This document shows, piece by piece, positions 53,907-63,533 of a DNA stretch of 64,000 nucleotides; position 1 is the first letter of the stretch, and every line of letters starts with the position of its first letter. Below the pieces are notes generated by a model. The model was not told where the DNA came from. It searched no databases and saw nothing but the letters and a program-made list of their open reading frames with translations. A program made the translations under genes and the position numbers. Source of the DNA: Ornithobacterium rhinotracheale (GTDB lineage Bacteria > Bacteroidota > Bacteroidia > Flavobacteriales > Weeksellaceae); assembly GCF_004088395.1 (NCBI RefSeq), contig NZ_CP035107.1:945001-1009000 (forward strand). Reading direction: 5' to 3'.

Positions 53907-55020
53907 TTGTTTTCTTATTAAGTGATTGTTTTAATTTATAAAATCCTTCAATAATTTTATTGATTAAATTCTCGTTATTGCTATTTAATTCTTCTACAAA
54001 TTCCATGGATTTAGAATCCTCATTGGTATCTCTGTAATATCCAGTTTTTATGTTGTGGTCCAGTTCTTCCAGTTCTTTAACTTTATTTTGAAAGAGCTTT
54101 TTCATTACTCTATTTTTATGTTTAAGGATGTATTGATCATTCCATCTTGCATAGTCATTGGGTTTAATTTTGTAATTGTTTACAACACCATATATTTGAG
54201 TGAATTGTGCTCCAAATAGTAGGATTAAGGTAGTATAGTTAATCCAAATCATGATAAAAATAATGGTACTCGCAGCACCAAAACCAGAGCTGGGATTGGC
54301 AATACTGAAATAGTAACTTAACGCCCATTTACCAATGTTGAAGAGTATGGCTGTAACAAAGCCACCGATCCAAACCATTCTCCATGGGATTTTTACATCT
54401 GGCAAAGTCTTGTACATGATAGAAAAAAGAACTGCTAGCACTCCAAAACTCAGAATGTAGTTGCTTATTTTAAAGAAATAAGTCCACTCTCCACCTACAT
54501 AAAATTCTAGTGTTTCCTTAAAAGAGGCTAGAACGGAACTGGAAAGTAAAGAGAGTAGTATAAGCAAAGCAAGTACTATGATTAAAAGCATAGATTTAAT
54601 CCTGTCTACAACAACTCTCCACATGGCATTATCTTCATTAACCTGAACACTCCATATATGGTTAAGCGATTTCTGAAATTGGAAAAATAAAGTAGTGGCA
54701 GCAAATACCAGCGTTCCAATACCTATTACCTGCATATACCACTGGGCTCCAGCATCTAAGTAAGCATTTTGGATAATGTTTTCAATAAACTCAGCAGATT
54801 TCAGCCCCATCATATCCTGTACATGTTCTACAATTTCTCCTTTGATGGCACTCTCTCCCCATATTTGCCCGAGCGACCATATGATGATTATCAAAAGCCC
54901 TGGCAAAGACAAAATAGCGTAATAAGATATAATGGCACTTTGCCTAAATGGATCGGCATCTAGCCACATTATCGTTGTTTTCTTTAAAATCTTCCAGAAA
55001 TTGAATAAATGTTTCCTCAT
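53899..55020 (-). CDS. YihY/BrkB-family inner-membrane protein
   Basis: 373 residues with six hydrophobic segments. RQSAIISYYAILSLPGLLII (start of the family domain), FAATTLFFQFQKSLNHIWSV, WRMVWIGGFVTAILFNIGKW and SSGFGAASTIIFIMIWINYT followed by LILLFGAQFTQIY are the YihY signatures. Often misnamed ribonuclease BN; the function is unsettled. A charged, Lys/Asn-rich tail of about 90 residues follows the membrane domain. First gene of the operon with cmk and uvrC. Confidence 0.9.
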   Translation of the reverse strand: MRKHLFNFWKILKKTTIMWLDADPFRQSAIISYYAILSLPGLLIIIIWSLGQIWGESAIKGEIVEHVQDMMGLKSAEFIENIIQNAYLDAGAQWYMQVIGIGTLVFAATTLFFQFQKSLNHIWSVQVNEDNAMWRVVVDRIKSMLLIIVLALLILLSLLSSSVLASFKETLEFYVGGEWTYFFKISNYILSFGVLAVLFSIMYKTLPDVKIPWRMVWIGGFVTAILFNIGKWALSYYFSIANPSSGFGAASTIIFIMIWINYTTLILLFGAQFTQIYGVVNNYKIKPNDYARWNDQYILKHKNRVMKKLFQNKVKELEELDHNIKTGYYRDTNEDSKSMEFVEELNSNNENLINKIIEGFYKLKQSLNKKTNE

Positions 55021-55219
55021 AAATCATCGCAATTTAATCAATAAAAAAGGATTGAAAAAATGTGCTTATAAATTAACGCCGAATGGGGTGTTTTTTTAAG
55101 AAAAATTTGGGATGAAATAAGAGAGAAACAATTAGTTATAAAACAAATTTGATTAAAAATATTAAGTATCAAGTAAAATTTTATATATTTGTTGGATTAA
55201 TAATACTTTGCAAAGAAAT

Positions 55220-55819
55220 ATGTCTAATTTTTGGGAAGGTTTTAAAAGTTTATTTCGTAAGAATTCTTCTTCAGAGACAGAGGAGGATTCTCATGAGATA
55301 GATATATCTTATCCAGAGGAAATTTCTACAGAAGAGAGATTCGTAACTAATTTCACTTCTGCGGGAGGGCATTTTTTGTATTGCGAAAGTTTGAAAGTAG
55401 CAAGTAGCTATTTAAAGGAAATTTTAGAAAAAGATCGATTAGGTCCCATTGTTTGTTTTGATGAGCAATTGCAGAAATGGTTGATGCAATTAGGGATTTA
55501 TTATCTAAAATCTATTTCTCCAGCGGCAGACAGTTGCTTTATTAAATGTATAAGTCTAAACGCCTTTAATGGTTCTATTGTTCTTTCATCTAAGGATTTA
55601 GGAGGGAGGTTTCCTAAGGATTTACCACAAACATTTATTGTATTTTCTAGATTTTCTCAAATCGAAAAATCGCTGAAAGATGCAATGATTAAAATCAATA
55701 GAAACAAAGAAAACACAGGAAGTATTACTTCCATCGGTGGGACAAATATAGACCACCATTCGAATCTTGAAAATTCATTAAAACCTAAAATTTATTTATT
55801 ACTTCTTGAAGATGAATAA
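55220..55819 (+). CDS. LUD-domain (LutC/YkgG-like) protein
   Basis: About 199 residues from ATG at 55220 (MSNFWEGFKSLFRKNSSSET); a TTG at 55208 is less likely. The C-terminal part, from FVTNFTSAGGHFLYC, resembles LUD-type proteins (LutC), but the usual glycine-rich motif is weak. In Flavobacteriia a gene of this kind regularly precedes cdsA, as here, which supports the call. It overlaps cdsA by 14 bp (or 8 bp with the later start). Exact role unknown. Confidence 0.7.
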   Translation: MSNFWEGFKSLFRKNSSSETEEDSHEIDISYPEEISTEERFVTNFTSAGGHFLYCESLKVASSYLKEILEKDRLGPIVCFDEQLQKWLMQLGIYYLKSISPAADSCFIKCISLNAFNGSIVLSSKDLGGRFPKDLPQTFIVFSRFSQIEKSLKDAMIKINRNKENTGSITSIGGTNIDHHSNLENSLKPKIYLLLLEDE

Positions 55820-56633
55820 TTTTACACTTAGAGCTGTCTCAGGCTTGATTTATGTGTTACTAATTGCATTTTTCAGTCTTTATAGTCCGCTTACTCTTAT
55901 CATAGGATTTGCCCTACTGTTTGCATTGTGCTTTTGGGAACTGCAAAAAATCCTTGATTTCGATAATATTTGGTATGTAGTAGCCGCACTGGCAGTGAGT
56001 GCTTATTTATTCGGCACCTATGCTTATCGGTTTTATCACGGGCAGAGTTATGAGCCTTTTAGTCTGGTAGCATTGATGCCTAGTTTACTATTTTTTATGC
56101 TTGTCTATGTCATCTTTAAACGCCCAGATGAAATTGCTTATGACACCTCCAAATTAATATTTATGGTCATCTATTTAGGGCTACCATTTGCCTTAATGTT
56201 TAGATTTATTTTTCCGAGTGATGTCGTTGGTTTCGAGAAGCTTAATCCGTTGTTCTTAATCTTTGCTTTAATATGGTTTAGCGATACATTTGCCTATATC
56301 ACAGGCAGCTTGATTGGGAAAACAACATTCACTAAAATCTCAAAGAATAAAACCCTAGAAGGACTAGCAGGGGGATTGATCTCGGTAGTATTGCTGGGAA
56401 TTTTTATAGAATATTATTTAAAAAATATTCATGGAAATTGGATTGTAATTTCTATTTTAATTGGTATTTTTGCGCCGCTTGGAGATTTAGCTGAGTCAAA
56501 AATAAAACGCTTGTTCGGGGTAAAAGATAGTGGAAATCTTATCCCTGGGCATGGTGGTTTTTTAGATAGATTAGATAGTTTTTTAATGGTGAGCGTAGTT
56601 GTTTACACTTATTACACGATTTTTGAATTATGA
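55806..56633 (+). CDS. cdsA: phosphatidate cytidylyltransferase
   Basis: 275 residues, polytopic inner-membrane enzyme (about eight hydrophobic segments) making CDP-diacylglycerol from phosphatidate and CTP. The C-terminal family signature is seen in APLGDLAESKIKRLFGVKDS followed by GNLIPGHGGFLDRLDS (catalytic Asp residues). Start at 55806 or 55812 (MNNFTLRAVSG). It overlaps psd by 4 bp, so phospholipid genes are translationally coupled. Confidence 0.94.
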   Translation: MKMNNFTLRAVSGLIYVLLIAFFSLYSPLTLIIGFALLFALCFWELQKILDFDNIWYVVAALAVSAYLFGTYAYRFYHGQSYEPFSLVALMPSLLFFMLVYVIFKRPDEIAYDTSKLIFMVIYLGLPFALMFRFIFPSDVVGFEKLNPLFLIFALIWFSDTFAYITGSLIGKTTFTKISKNKTLEGLAGGLISVVLLGIFIEYYLKNIHGNWIVISILIGIFAPLGDLAESKIKRLFGVKDSGNLIPGHGGFLDRLDSFLMVSVVVYTYYTIFEL

Positions 56634-57286
56634 GATTACATAAAGAAGGAAAGAGAATATTACTTTTTACATTAATTGCATTTGTAATTATAGGAATATT
56701 GGTCAATAAATATACTCCAGCACCATGGAGCTATATTATTTTATTATTTATTACTTGTTTTTACTTATTCATCGTATGGTTCTTTAGAAATCCCAACCGA
56801 GTGTCTGAGAGTGCTTCGCTTGATGTAATTGCACCCGTAGACGGAAAAGTTGTCGTGCTAGAGAAAGTGTACGAAAAAGAATATCTAAAGCGTGAAGTGA
56901 TTCAGCTTTCAATCTTCATGAGCCCGCTCAATGTGCATGTGTGCCGATATCCCGTGAGCGGCATCGTGAAATTTGTGAAATACCATGCGGGCAAATACCT
57001 AGTAGCATTTCACCCAAAATCTTCTGAATTAAACGAAAGAACAACCACTGTGGTAGAAACTGCCAACGGGCAAGAAGTTTTGTTCCGCCAAATAGCAGGA
57101 GCCGTTGCACGCCGCATTGTTATTTATCCAAAAGTGGGAGATGAGGCAAAAGCGGGGCAGGAGTATGGGTTCATAAAATTTGGTTCAAGATTAGATGTTT
57201 TCTTGCCTCTAGATGCCGAAATCCTTTGTAAATTAGGAGATAAACCCAAAGGAGCTATAACCAAAATCGCTGAACTAAAAGCATAA
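56630..57286 (+). CDS. psd: phosphatidylserine decarboxylase proenzyme (short type)
   Basis: 218 residues. Two N-terminal membrane helices (about 10-50), then the decarboxylase domain with VIAPVDGKVVVLE, SIFMSPLNVHVCRYPVSGIV and the self-cleavage site FGSRLDVF, where the Ser becomes the pyruvoyl cofactor of the alpha chain. Converts phosphatidylserine to phosphatidylethanolamine. The GS-type cleavage site and the length indicate the short (type II) branch. Coupled to cdsA. Confidence 0.94.
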   Translation: MRLHKEGKRILLFTLIAFVIIGILVNKYTPAPWSYIILLFITCFYLFIVWFFRNPNRVSESASLDVIAPVDGKVVVLEKVYEKEYLKREVIQLSIFMSPLNVHVCRYPVSGIVKFVKYHAGKYLVAFHPKSSELNERTTTVVETANGQEVLFRQIAGAVARRIVIYPKVGDEAKAGQEYGFIKFGSRLDVFLPLDAEILCKLGDKPKGAITKIAELKA

Positions 57287-57289
57287 AAA

Positions 57290-58204
57290 GTGAGCATTCA
57301 GGTTACGGTACTTGGTTTTAATTCTGCAATCCCTACGGCACATACTCATCCAAGTGCGCAAGTAGTGAATGTAAACGAGAGATTTCTACTCATTGATTGT
57401 GGCGAAGGAACGCAAGTACAGCTCAGAAAAGCTAAAATTCGTTTTTCAAAAATAGATCATATCTTCATTTCTCATTTACATGGAGATCATGTATTTGGTC
57501 TGGTGGGATTGATTTCTACATTTCAGCTTTTAGGACGAGAAAAGCCACTTTATATCTTTGGCCCAGAAGGGATTAAAACTTTCATAAACCATCAATTAAA
57601 GCTTACACATAGCATCAATAGTTTTCCGATAGAGTTTAAAGAACTTAAATCAGCCGAAAGCGAACTTATTTTTGAAGATAAAAAAGTGGAGGTTTACACC
57701 ATTCCGCTTAATCATCGCGTATATTGCAATGGCTATTTAATCATAGAAAAGCCAAAGTTAAGAAAGCTGAATGTGGAGGCAATTCAGCAATACTCCGAAA
57801 TTGAAACTTGCGATTATTTCAATATAAAAAAAGGCTTTGATTTTGAGCTAAGCGACGGGGAAATTATTAAAAATCAAGATTTAACATATCCTGCACCAGC
57901 GCCTAAAAAATATGCCTATTGCTCAGACACGATGTACAAGCCAGATATTATCCCTCTTATTCAAGGGGCGGATTTATTGTATCACGAGGCTACTTTTTTA
58001 GACGAACTAAAGCCTACCGCTGTGAGAACGGGGCATTCTACGGCTAAAGAAGCTGCAATAATTGCCAAGGAAGCACAAGTTAAAAAATTAATGATTGGGC
58101 ACTTTTCCAATCGCTATCAAGACTTCAAAGTTTTGCAAGAAGAGGCACAAAAGGTGTTTCCCGCTACGATTCTTCCACAGGAGTTAAAATTGATTGAGGT
58201 TTAA
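57290..58204 (+). CDS. rnz: ribonuclease Z (tRNA 3' processing endonuclease)
   Basis: 304 residues from a GTG start 3 bp after psd. Metallo-beta-lactamase fold: zinc motif ISHLHGDHVFGLVGL (about residues 59-73), LLIDCGEGTQVQLRK, AYCSDTMYKPDI (Asp), HEATFLDE and the C-terminal GHFSNRYQD. Cleaves the 3' trailer of pre-tRNAs. Fourth gene of the LUD-cdsA-psd-rnz unit. Its last 41 bp overlap a convergent gene. Confidence 0.95.
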   Translation: MSIQVTVLGFNSAIPTAHTHPSAQVVNVNERFLLIDCGEGTQVQLRKAKIRFSKIDHIFISHLHGDHVFGLVGLISTFQLLGREKPLYIFGPEGIKTFINHQLKLTHSINSFPIEFKELKSAESELIFEDKKVEVYTIPLNHRVYCNGYLIIEKPKLRKLNVEAIQQYSEIETCDYFNIKKGFDFELSDGEIIKNQDLTYPAPAPKKYAYCSDTMYKPDIIPLIQGADLLYHEATFLDELKPTAVRTGHSTAKEAAIIAKEAQVKKLMIGHFSNRYQDFKVLQEEAQKVFPATILPQELKLIEV

Positions 58205-58607
58205 TTTTTCTACGCATAAATAAGAAATACAAACACGAAATCATTACGCTTGCCCATACTAAATAAAAACCTGCATGAAAACTAGTTTTTAGTATTTTAT
58301 GCGAGGTTTTAGTAAAGTCGATATAGGTGTAGTACAAGCCCACAATACTCAAAATTAGCAAAATAAAGCTACTAATTTTTTGAGTTCTAATTCCCGCAAT
58401 CCAACGGATGATGTTTAGAATTAAAATCAAAATGAGTTGCACGCCAAAAAATAAAAGTGCGGCTTTCCACCAATTTTTTAAAATGGCGTAATCACGATAA
58501 ATCAACCCAATTCCCACTTTGCCAATCCAAGACATCTTGGAAACTAAAATTCCTGAAATTAAACTACTTATAGCTTGTGCTAAAATTAAATTTATTTGAT
58601 TTTTCAT
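58164..58607 (-). CDS. hypothetical four-helix membrane protein
   Basis: 147 residues with four hydrophobic segments (about 7-30, 45-68, 80-97, 112-130). KVGIGLIYRDYAILKNWWKA is a recognisable stretch of a conserved flavobacterial family of unknown function. It overlaps the end of rnz by 41 bp (convergent) and follows a lipoprotein gene after 14 bp on its own strand. Confidence 0.7.
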   Translation of the reverse strand: MKNQINLILAQAISSLISGILVSKMSWIGKVGIGLIYRDYAILKNWWKAALLFFGVQLILILILNIIRWIAGIRTQKISSFILLILSIVGLYYTYIDFTKTSHKILKTSFHAGFYLVWASVMISCLYFLFMRRKIKPQSILTPVEES

Positions 58608-58621
58608 AAGGATTTTGTTGT

Positions 58622-59179
58622 TTAATCAACTACTTGCCAGCCGTTTTCTGCGTTGTATTTTAGCTTAAATTTTCTGGTAATAAAATTTGATTTAGATGTT
58701 TTATCTTTTCCAAATGTGTAAAAAGGTGTTTTTACTTTTTGCAAAACAGCGGTGCACACAATACTTTTTTCATTTTTCTTAATGAAAACAATTTCTTTAT
58801 CTTTATTTAATTGATATTCAATTGTTTTCACTTCTGTTTTGTTTGATTTCTGATTGACGACATAAGGCAAAGATTTTTCGGTAATGCTTAAAGAAAATTG
58901 CCAAATGCTATCTTTAGATAAAAATCGTTTTTTTACATTTTCTTCTTCGATGTTAATGTAGCCCTCTTTAGCCAAATCCTTGATAATCTGCACTTGGCTT
59001 TGGTCTTTTTTAGTAGAAAGTTTTAAATTCTCGGTCTGAATCCAGCCCGTTTCATAAGGCGGATTGCTTTCAAGATATTCTTCTACAATAGATTGGGTAT
59101 TGGCTGCAGAAATATCTTTCTTGTTACAAGAAAAGAATATAAAAAGACTTAAAAAACTGATTATTAATGATTTTTTCAT
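58622..59179 (-). CDS. hypothetical lipoprotein (185 aa)
   Basis: Lipobox LFIFFSCNKK after a short signal; the mature part is Lys-rich and mostly beta-strand, ending FKLKYNAENGWQVVD. An internal segment, GWIQTENLKLSTKKDQSQ, is followed by a helical AKEGYINIEEE part, which could be a small winged-helix-like fold. No family is recognised. Probably co-transcribed with the membrane protein downstream (58164). Confidence 0.65.
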   Translation of the reverse strand: MKKSLIISFLSLFIFFSCNKKDISAANTQSIVEEYLESNPPYETGWIQTENLKLSTKKDQSQVQIIKDLAKEGYINIEEENVKKRFLSKDSIWQFSLSITEKSLPYVVNQKSNKTEVKTIEYQLNKDKEIVFIKKNEKSIVCTAVLQKVKTPFYTFGKDKTSKSNFITRKFKLKYNAENGWQVVD

Positions 59180-59211
59180 GACTTAAATTTTATACTAAAT
59201 TACAAAATAAT

Positions 59212-59889
59212 TTAATCTTCTAGCAAATCTGGGCGTCTTTCTCTCGTGCGTTTTAAGGCTTGCTGGTGTTTCCATTCTTCGATTTTAGGAAAATTCCCAC
59301 TCATCAAAATGGCAGGAACTTCACGACCTTTCCACACAGGCGGACGAGTATACACAGGTGGGGCTAGCAATTGGTCTTGAAAAGAATCTGAGAGGGCTGA
59401 GGATTCATCATTTAAAACCCCTGGCAAAAGTCGCACCACGGCATCTACCACAAGAGCCGCCGCCAATTCGCCACCACTGAGTACAAAATCACCAACGGAG
59501 ATTTCTAGCGTTACATATTCATCGCGCACACGCTGGTCTACCCCCTTGTAATGTCCGCAGAGAATCAGTAAATTACCTTTTAGCGATAATTGATTTGCCA
59601 TCTTTTGGTTAAAGGTTTTTCCATCGGGGGTAAGGTAAATGATTTCATCGTAAGTGCGCTCGCCCATCAATTTATCAAAACATCGTTCTATGGGCTCTAC
59701 CTTCATCACCATACCAGCCTCGCCACCATAAGGGTAATCGTCTACACTTTTGTAATTATCTGTGGCATATTCTCTTAAATTGTGAATGTGGATTTCTGCC
59801 AAGCCTTTGTCTTGGGCTCGTTTCATAATAGAGGCATTGAAGGGGCTTTTCAGCAAATCAGGCACCACGGTTACAATATCGATTCTCAT
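59212..59889 (-). CDS. trmD: tRNA (guanine37-N1)-methyltransferase
   Basis: 225 residues, SPOUT methyltransferase with the trefoil knot: [20 protein letters not shown], then [20 protein letters not shown]-type residues (here [17 protein letters not shown]), and [20 protein letters not shown]. Methylates G37 of tRNAs reading CNN and prevents frameshifting. A TAAATTTG -7 element lies 5 bp ahead of the ATG (59902-59895 on the minus strand), suggesting a leaderless message. Confidence 0.96.
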   Translation of the reverse strand: MRIDIVTVVPDLLKSPFNASIMKRAQDKGLAEIHIHNLREYATDNYKSVDDYPYGGEAGMVMKVEPIERCFDKLMGERTYDEIIYLTPDGKTFNQKMANQLSLKGNLLILCGHYKGVDQRVRDEYVTLEISVGDFVLSGGELAAALVVDAVVRLLPGVLNDESSALSDSFQDQLLAPPVYTRPPVWKGREVPAILMSGNFPKIEEWKHQQALKRTRERRPDLLED

Positions 59890-59894
59890 AGTTG

Positions 59895-59902
59895 CAAATT
59901 TA
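59895..59902 (-). promoter_or_regulatory. -7 element of trmD
   Basis: Minus strand TAAATTTG, 5 bp ahead of the start codon. Confidence 0.45.
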
Positions 59903-59955
59903 ATCTTTTTTGATTGAATAAAATGATTTTTTAATCTACTTCGTTAATAAATAAA

Positions 59956-59984
59956 ACGCGCTCACTGCTACGCAGTGAGCGCGT
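59956..59984 (-). terminator. terminator after gcvT
   Basis: Perfect 13-bp GC-rich stem ACGCGCTCACTGC / GCAGTGAGCGCGT with a 3-nt loop, followed on the minus strand by TTTATTTATT. Confidence 0.9.
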
Positions 59985-60003
59985 GATGATGAGGTTATAA
60001 ATT

Positions 60004-61080
60004 TTAGACAAATGGGAGTTTTACTACCTCGGCTTTTAAATTTTTATTTCTCACTTTTATGTAGATTTCGCTACCAATTTTGGAGAATTCTTTTTTTACA
60101 TAGCCGAGCCCGATACCTTCTTTCAAGATAGGCGACTGTGTGCCAGAGGTTACTTTCCCGATGAGGTTGCCCTCTGCATCTACGATTTCATAATCGTGGC
60201 GCGGGATTCCGCGGTCGAGCATTTTGAAGGCTACGAGCTTTCTTTCCACGCCATTTTCTTTTTGCTTTTTAATGACATCAGCCCCGATGAAATCTTTTGT
60301 AAATTTAGTAATCCAGCCTAGACCTGCTTCGAGAGGCGAGGTCTCCATAGAGATGTCATTTCCGTATAGGCAGTAGCCTTTTTCTAGGCGGAGCGTGTCG
60401 CGTGCGGCTAATCCGCAGGGTTCTATACCATAATCTTTTCCCGCTTCTAGGACTTTGTCCCACATATGCTCGGCGTATTGATTTGGGAAATAGATTTCAA
60501 ATCCGCCAGAGCCTGTATAGCCAGTGGCAGAGATGATTACATTTTCTACTCCTGCAAATTTGCCAATTTTGAAATGATAAAATGGTATTTCGGCTAAATT
60601 TACATCCGTAAGGCTTTGCATCGCCTCAATGGCTTTTGGCCCCTGCACCGCGAGCAAGGAGGTGTCATCGCTCTCATTAGTGATTTGGCAGCCAAAATTA
60701 TTTTGCTTATTCACCCACTCCCAATCTTTATCCAAGCAGCCCGCATTCACTACTAAGAAATATTCATCATCAGCAATTTTATACACAATTAAATCATCTA
60801 CAATTCCGCCTTTTTCATTAGGCATGCAAGAATATTGAGCCTGATTCATTTTTAATTTTGAGGCATCGTTTGAAGTGATTTTTTGCACCAAATCCAGTGC
60901 TTTTTCGCCCTTGATTCTAAATTGCCCCATATGGCTTACATCAAAAACGCCCACTTTCTCTCTCACAACCATATGTTCTTGATTCACGCCAGAATATTGC
61001 ACTGGCATTTCAAATCCAGCAAAAGGCACCATTTTGGCACCAAGTGCTATGTGTTTAGCGTTGAGTGCTGTTTTTTTCAT
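60004..61080 (-). CDS. gcvT: glycine cleavage system T protein (aminomethyltransferase)
   Basis: 358 residues. Transfers the C1 unit from lipoyl-H protein to tetrahydrofolate and releases ammonia. N-terminal [28 protein letters not shown] (catalytic Asp), [15 protein letters not shown] and [13 protein letters not shown] (folate site), C-terminal [16 protein letters not shown]. It lies 3 bp behind idi and in the same operon. gcvH and gcvP are not in the window. Confidence 0.95.
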   Translation of the reverse strand: MKKTALNAKHIALGAKMVPFAGFEMPVQYSGVNQEHMVVREKVGVFDVSHMGQFRIKGEKALDLVQKITSNDASKLKMNQAQYSCMPNEKGGIVDDLIVYKIADDEYFLVVNAGCLDKDWEWVNKQNNFGCQITNESDDTSLLAVQGPKAIEAMQSLTDVNLAEIPFYHFKIGKFAGVENVIISATGYTGSGGFEIYFPNQYAEHMWDKVLEAGKDYGIEPCGLAARDTLRLEKGYCLYGNDISMETSPLEAGLGWITKFTKDFIGADVIKKQKENGVERKLVAFKMLDRGIPRHDYEIVDAEGNLIGKVTSGTQSPILKEGIGLGYVKKEFSKIGSEIYIKVRNKNLKAEVVKLPFV

Positions 61081-61083
61081 ATT

Positions 61084-61614
61084 TTATTGATTATTTAAAT
61101 GTTTAAGATATTGATTCAAAATAATTTTAAACCACTCGGTGTAGTTTTGCGGATTTTGAGCAACATCTTTCACCAAATCATCCATACTTATCCATTTAAA
61201 ATCAGCAACTTCTTCTGGGTTTGGAATCGGTGTTCCGTCAAAATTCCCTACAAAGACATAGTCTAGCTCGTGTTCAATGAGCCCCTGCCCAACATCGGCG
61301 CGGTATATGAAGTGGAAGGCTGGCTTTAAATCACAATCAAAGCCCATTTCCTCCTGAATTCGGCGGTGAGCGGCATCTATATAAGTTTCATTTTCTCGTG
61401 GGTGGCTGCAACAAGTGTTTGTCCATAATCCGGGGCTGTGGTATTTGCCGTGTGCGCGTTGTTGCAAAAGCGTTTCGTTTTTATCATTAAATACAAAAAC
61501 GGAAAAAGCACGATGCAAAACGCCTTCTTGGTGCGCTTGCATTTTGCCCATAAGACCCTGCACTTGATCTTGCTCGTTGATTAAAACTACTTGTTCTTCT
61601 ACTGGGGTATTCAT
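61084..61614 (-). CDS. idi: isopentenyl-diphosphate delta-isomerase (type 1)
   Basis: 176 residues, Nudix-fold. Catalytic Cys in [16 protein letters not shown] (about residues 66-81), metal site around [11 protein letters not shown] with Glu residues, and the [20 protein letters not shown] stretch. Interconverts IPP and DMAPP for isoprenoid synthesis (menaquinone side chain among others). A TATATTTG -7 element lies 5 bp upstream (61627-61620, minus strand). Confidence 0.95.
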   Translation of the reverse strand: MNTPVEEQVVLINEQDQVQGLMGKMQAHQEGVLHRAFSVFVFNDKNETLLQQRAHGKYHSPGLWTNTCCSHPRENETYIDAAHRRIQEEMGFDCDLKPAFHFIYRADVGQGLIEHELDYVFVGNFDGTPIPNPEEVADFKWISMDDLVKDVAQNPQNYTEWFKIILNQYLKHLNNQ

Positions 61615-61619
61615 TAAAC

Positions 61620-61627
61620 CAAATATA
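61620..61627 (-). promoter_or_regulatory. -7 element of the idi-gcvT operon
   Basis: Minus strand TATATTTG, 5 bp ahead of the idi ATG. Confidence 0.5.
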
Positions 61628-61868
61628 GGAATTTTTTATGAATATTAAAGGGAATTTCAGAATTTAAAGTGAATGCTTGGCATACGGGGGCAAGTATTGT
61701 ATTTTACGGTCTGAAATGTGTATGCCCGAAAACACGCGTCTTTTTTTAAAAAACACACTACATTTTTGTAGAAAACACGCGTCTTTTTAGAAGCTCGGTG
61801 CTTACATTTTTTGTTTTATCTAAGCAAGGCTTAATTTTTCAGTGGGCAGAGATTTGGGCTTAAAATAA
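61628..61868. other. intergenic region with a short direct repeat
   Basis: No gene. AAAACACGCGTCTTTTT occurs twice (about 61729-61745 and 61782-61798), separated by a stretch with a TACA..TGTA-type inverted segment. No promoter motif is convincing. Confidence 0.45.
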
Positions 61869-61901
61869 AAAGTGCTTAGTTTTTTTAGGGCTAAGCACTT
61901 T
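61869..61901 (-). terminator. terminator after the sulfatase gene
   Basis: 11-bp stem AAAGTGCTTAG / CTAAGCACTTT, with T-rich sequence following on the minus strand. Confidence 0.85.
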
Positions 61902-61924
61902 AAAATAAACTCTAAAAACTTCAA

Positions 61925-63457
61925 CTATGCACCGTTAAATTTTGGTAGCGTTACTTTAAAGATATCGCTTGGCGTATGCTCTTTTTTAATGATTTGCACC
62001 ATATCTTTCACAATATCTGGGTGCTGAGCTGCGACATCGTGGTCCTCGTGAATATCAGTTGCCAAGTTGTATAGGTGTGGCACTCCGCGCGTTACGATTA
62101 ATTTCCAATCACCTTTGCGCACGGCAATTTGATTTGTTTCGTGGAATTCCCAATATAGGTGGTCGTGAGCTTTCTGTTTTTTATCATTGCCTAGAAGGGT
62201 GGGTAAAAATGAAATCCCATCTATACTTGAATTTTGCGATTTTTTATTAAAATATTTTTTAGGGAATTTCTTGTCTCCCACAATGTCTGCGAAGGTAGGC
62301 ATAATGTCGTAAAACGCGATTGGGTGGTCATTCACGGAGCCAGGTTTCACTTTCCCGGGCCATCTTACGATGAATGGTACGCGGATTCCGCCTTCGTAGC
62401 ATTGTCTTTTAACGCCACGGAGCTTACCATCTCTGCCAAAGAATTTGGGGTCTGCGCCGCCTTCTTCGTGTGGGCCGTTGTCGCTACTGAATATTACGAT
62501 GGTGTTTTTGTCTAAACCTTTTTCTTTGAGTTTTTCCATAACTTCGCCCACGAAGGTGTCTAAGCGGGTAATCATAGCGGCAAATTGTGCGTGTGTGTGC
62601 GTGGTGGCGTGGTATCTGCTGCCTTCGCTACCGCCCCAAGTTTTATCTTCAAAGAAGCGTTTTTTGTATTTTTTCAACAAAGAATCGTTGGGCTGAGTGA
62701 GCTCGGCGTGGGGTAGGGTGTAGGTGAAAAATCCGTAAAACGGCTTTTTGCTATTTTGCTCATCAAGCCATTCGAGCGCTTTGTGGTGAATCATATCGGC
62801 GGAGTATTGCGGACGCTTGAAGTAATCTTCCCCCGTCATAGGGTATTTTACATTTTCGTCCATTATAACGCGAATGCTCTTGGTATCGCCTTCTTTTTTG
62901 CTATATCGGTTTAAGAAGTTTGGATAATAGGAGTGTGCTTGGAATTGGCAGATGTAGCCATAGAATTCATCTACCCCGCGTTTTTCTGGTACGGAGTGTG
63001 AGCCTTCATAGCCGCCAGCCCATTTACCAAACATGCCTGTGGTGTAGCCATTTTTTTTCATGACTTCTGGTAAAATCACTTGATTGGCATCATAAGGCTC
63101 TTGCCCCACTAGGCTAAATTCTTGATTTATCCCGTAGGTTACTTTTGGGCTTTTTTGCCAATATTCCTTATTTCCGCGCACATGGGTGTGGCCGGTGTGT
63201 TGCCCAGTCATAATGGTAGCTCTTGAAGGCGCACACACGGGAGCGCCAGCGTAGGCTTGGGTGAACTTCATTCCCTCTTGGGCAAGTTTATCGATATTGG
63301 GTGTTTCGACATATTTTTGCCCGTAGCAAGCTAAATCGCCATAGCCTAAATCATCGGCTAGAATGAAAATAATGTTAGGTTTTTCGCTCTGTCCCCATAA
63401 AACAGCTGGAATGGCAAATGATGCCGAGACAACAGCTTTTTTTATGTTTTGATTCAT
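61925..63457 (-). CDS. secreted sulfatase (arylsulfatase family, type I formylglycine)
   Basis: About 510 residues from ATG at 63457 (MNQNIKKAVVSASFAIPAVL, signal peptide); a longer reading up to 63550 would overlap the next gene and lacks features. Alkaline-phosphatase superfamily: metal site NIIFILADDLGYGD, the formylglycine site CAPSRATIMTG (Cys becomes FGly), GMFGKWAGG, FFTYTLPHAE and FSSDNGPHEEGG. Hydrolyses sulfate esters, probably of host glycosaminoglycans or mucins, in the periplasm or outside. Maturation needs an anaerobic sulfatase-maturing enzyme or FGE elsewhere in the genome. No SusCD neighbours here. Confidence 0.93.
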   Translation of the reverse strand: MNQNIKKAVVSASFAIPAVLWGQSEKPNIIFILADDLGYGDLACYGQKYVETPNIDKLAQEGMKFTQAYAGAPVCAPSRATIMTGQHTGHTHVRGNKEYWQKSPKVTYGINQEFSLVGQEPYDANQVILPEVMKKNGYTTGMFGKWAGGYEGSHSVPEKRGVDEFYGYICQFQAHSYYPNFLNRYSKKEGDTKSIRVIMDENVKYPMTGEDYFKRPQYSADMIHHKALEWLDEQNSKKPFYGFFTYTLPHAELTQPNDSLLKKYKKRFFEDKTWGGSEGSRYHATTHTHAQFAAMITRLDTFVGEVMEKLKEKGLDKNTIVIFSSDNGPHEEGGADPKFFGRDGKLRGVKRQCYEGGIRVPFIVRWPGKVKPGSVNDHPIAFYDIMPTFADIVGDKKFPKKYFNKKSQNSSIDGISFLPTLLGNDKKQKAHDHLYWEFHETNQIAVRKGDWKLIVTRGVPHLYNLATDIHEDHDVAAQHPDIVKDMVQIIKKEHTPSDIFKVTLPKFNGA

Positions 63458-63533
63458 TGTTTTAAATTTCATCATTCGTGTAAAAAAATGATTTCTTTTT
63501 GTGTTTAAATTTTTTCTAAAAAAAATGATTTTC

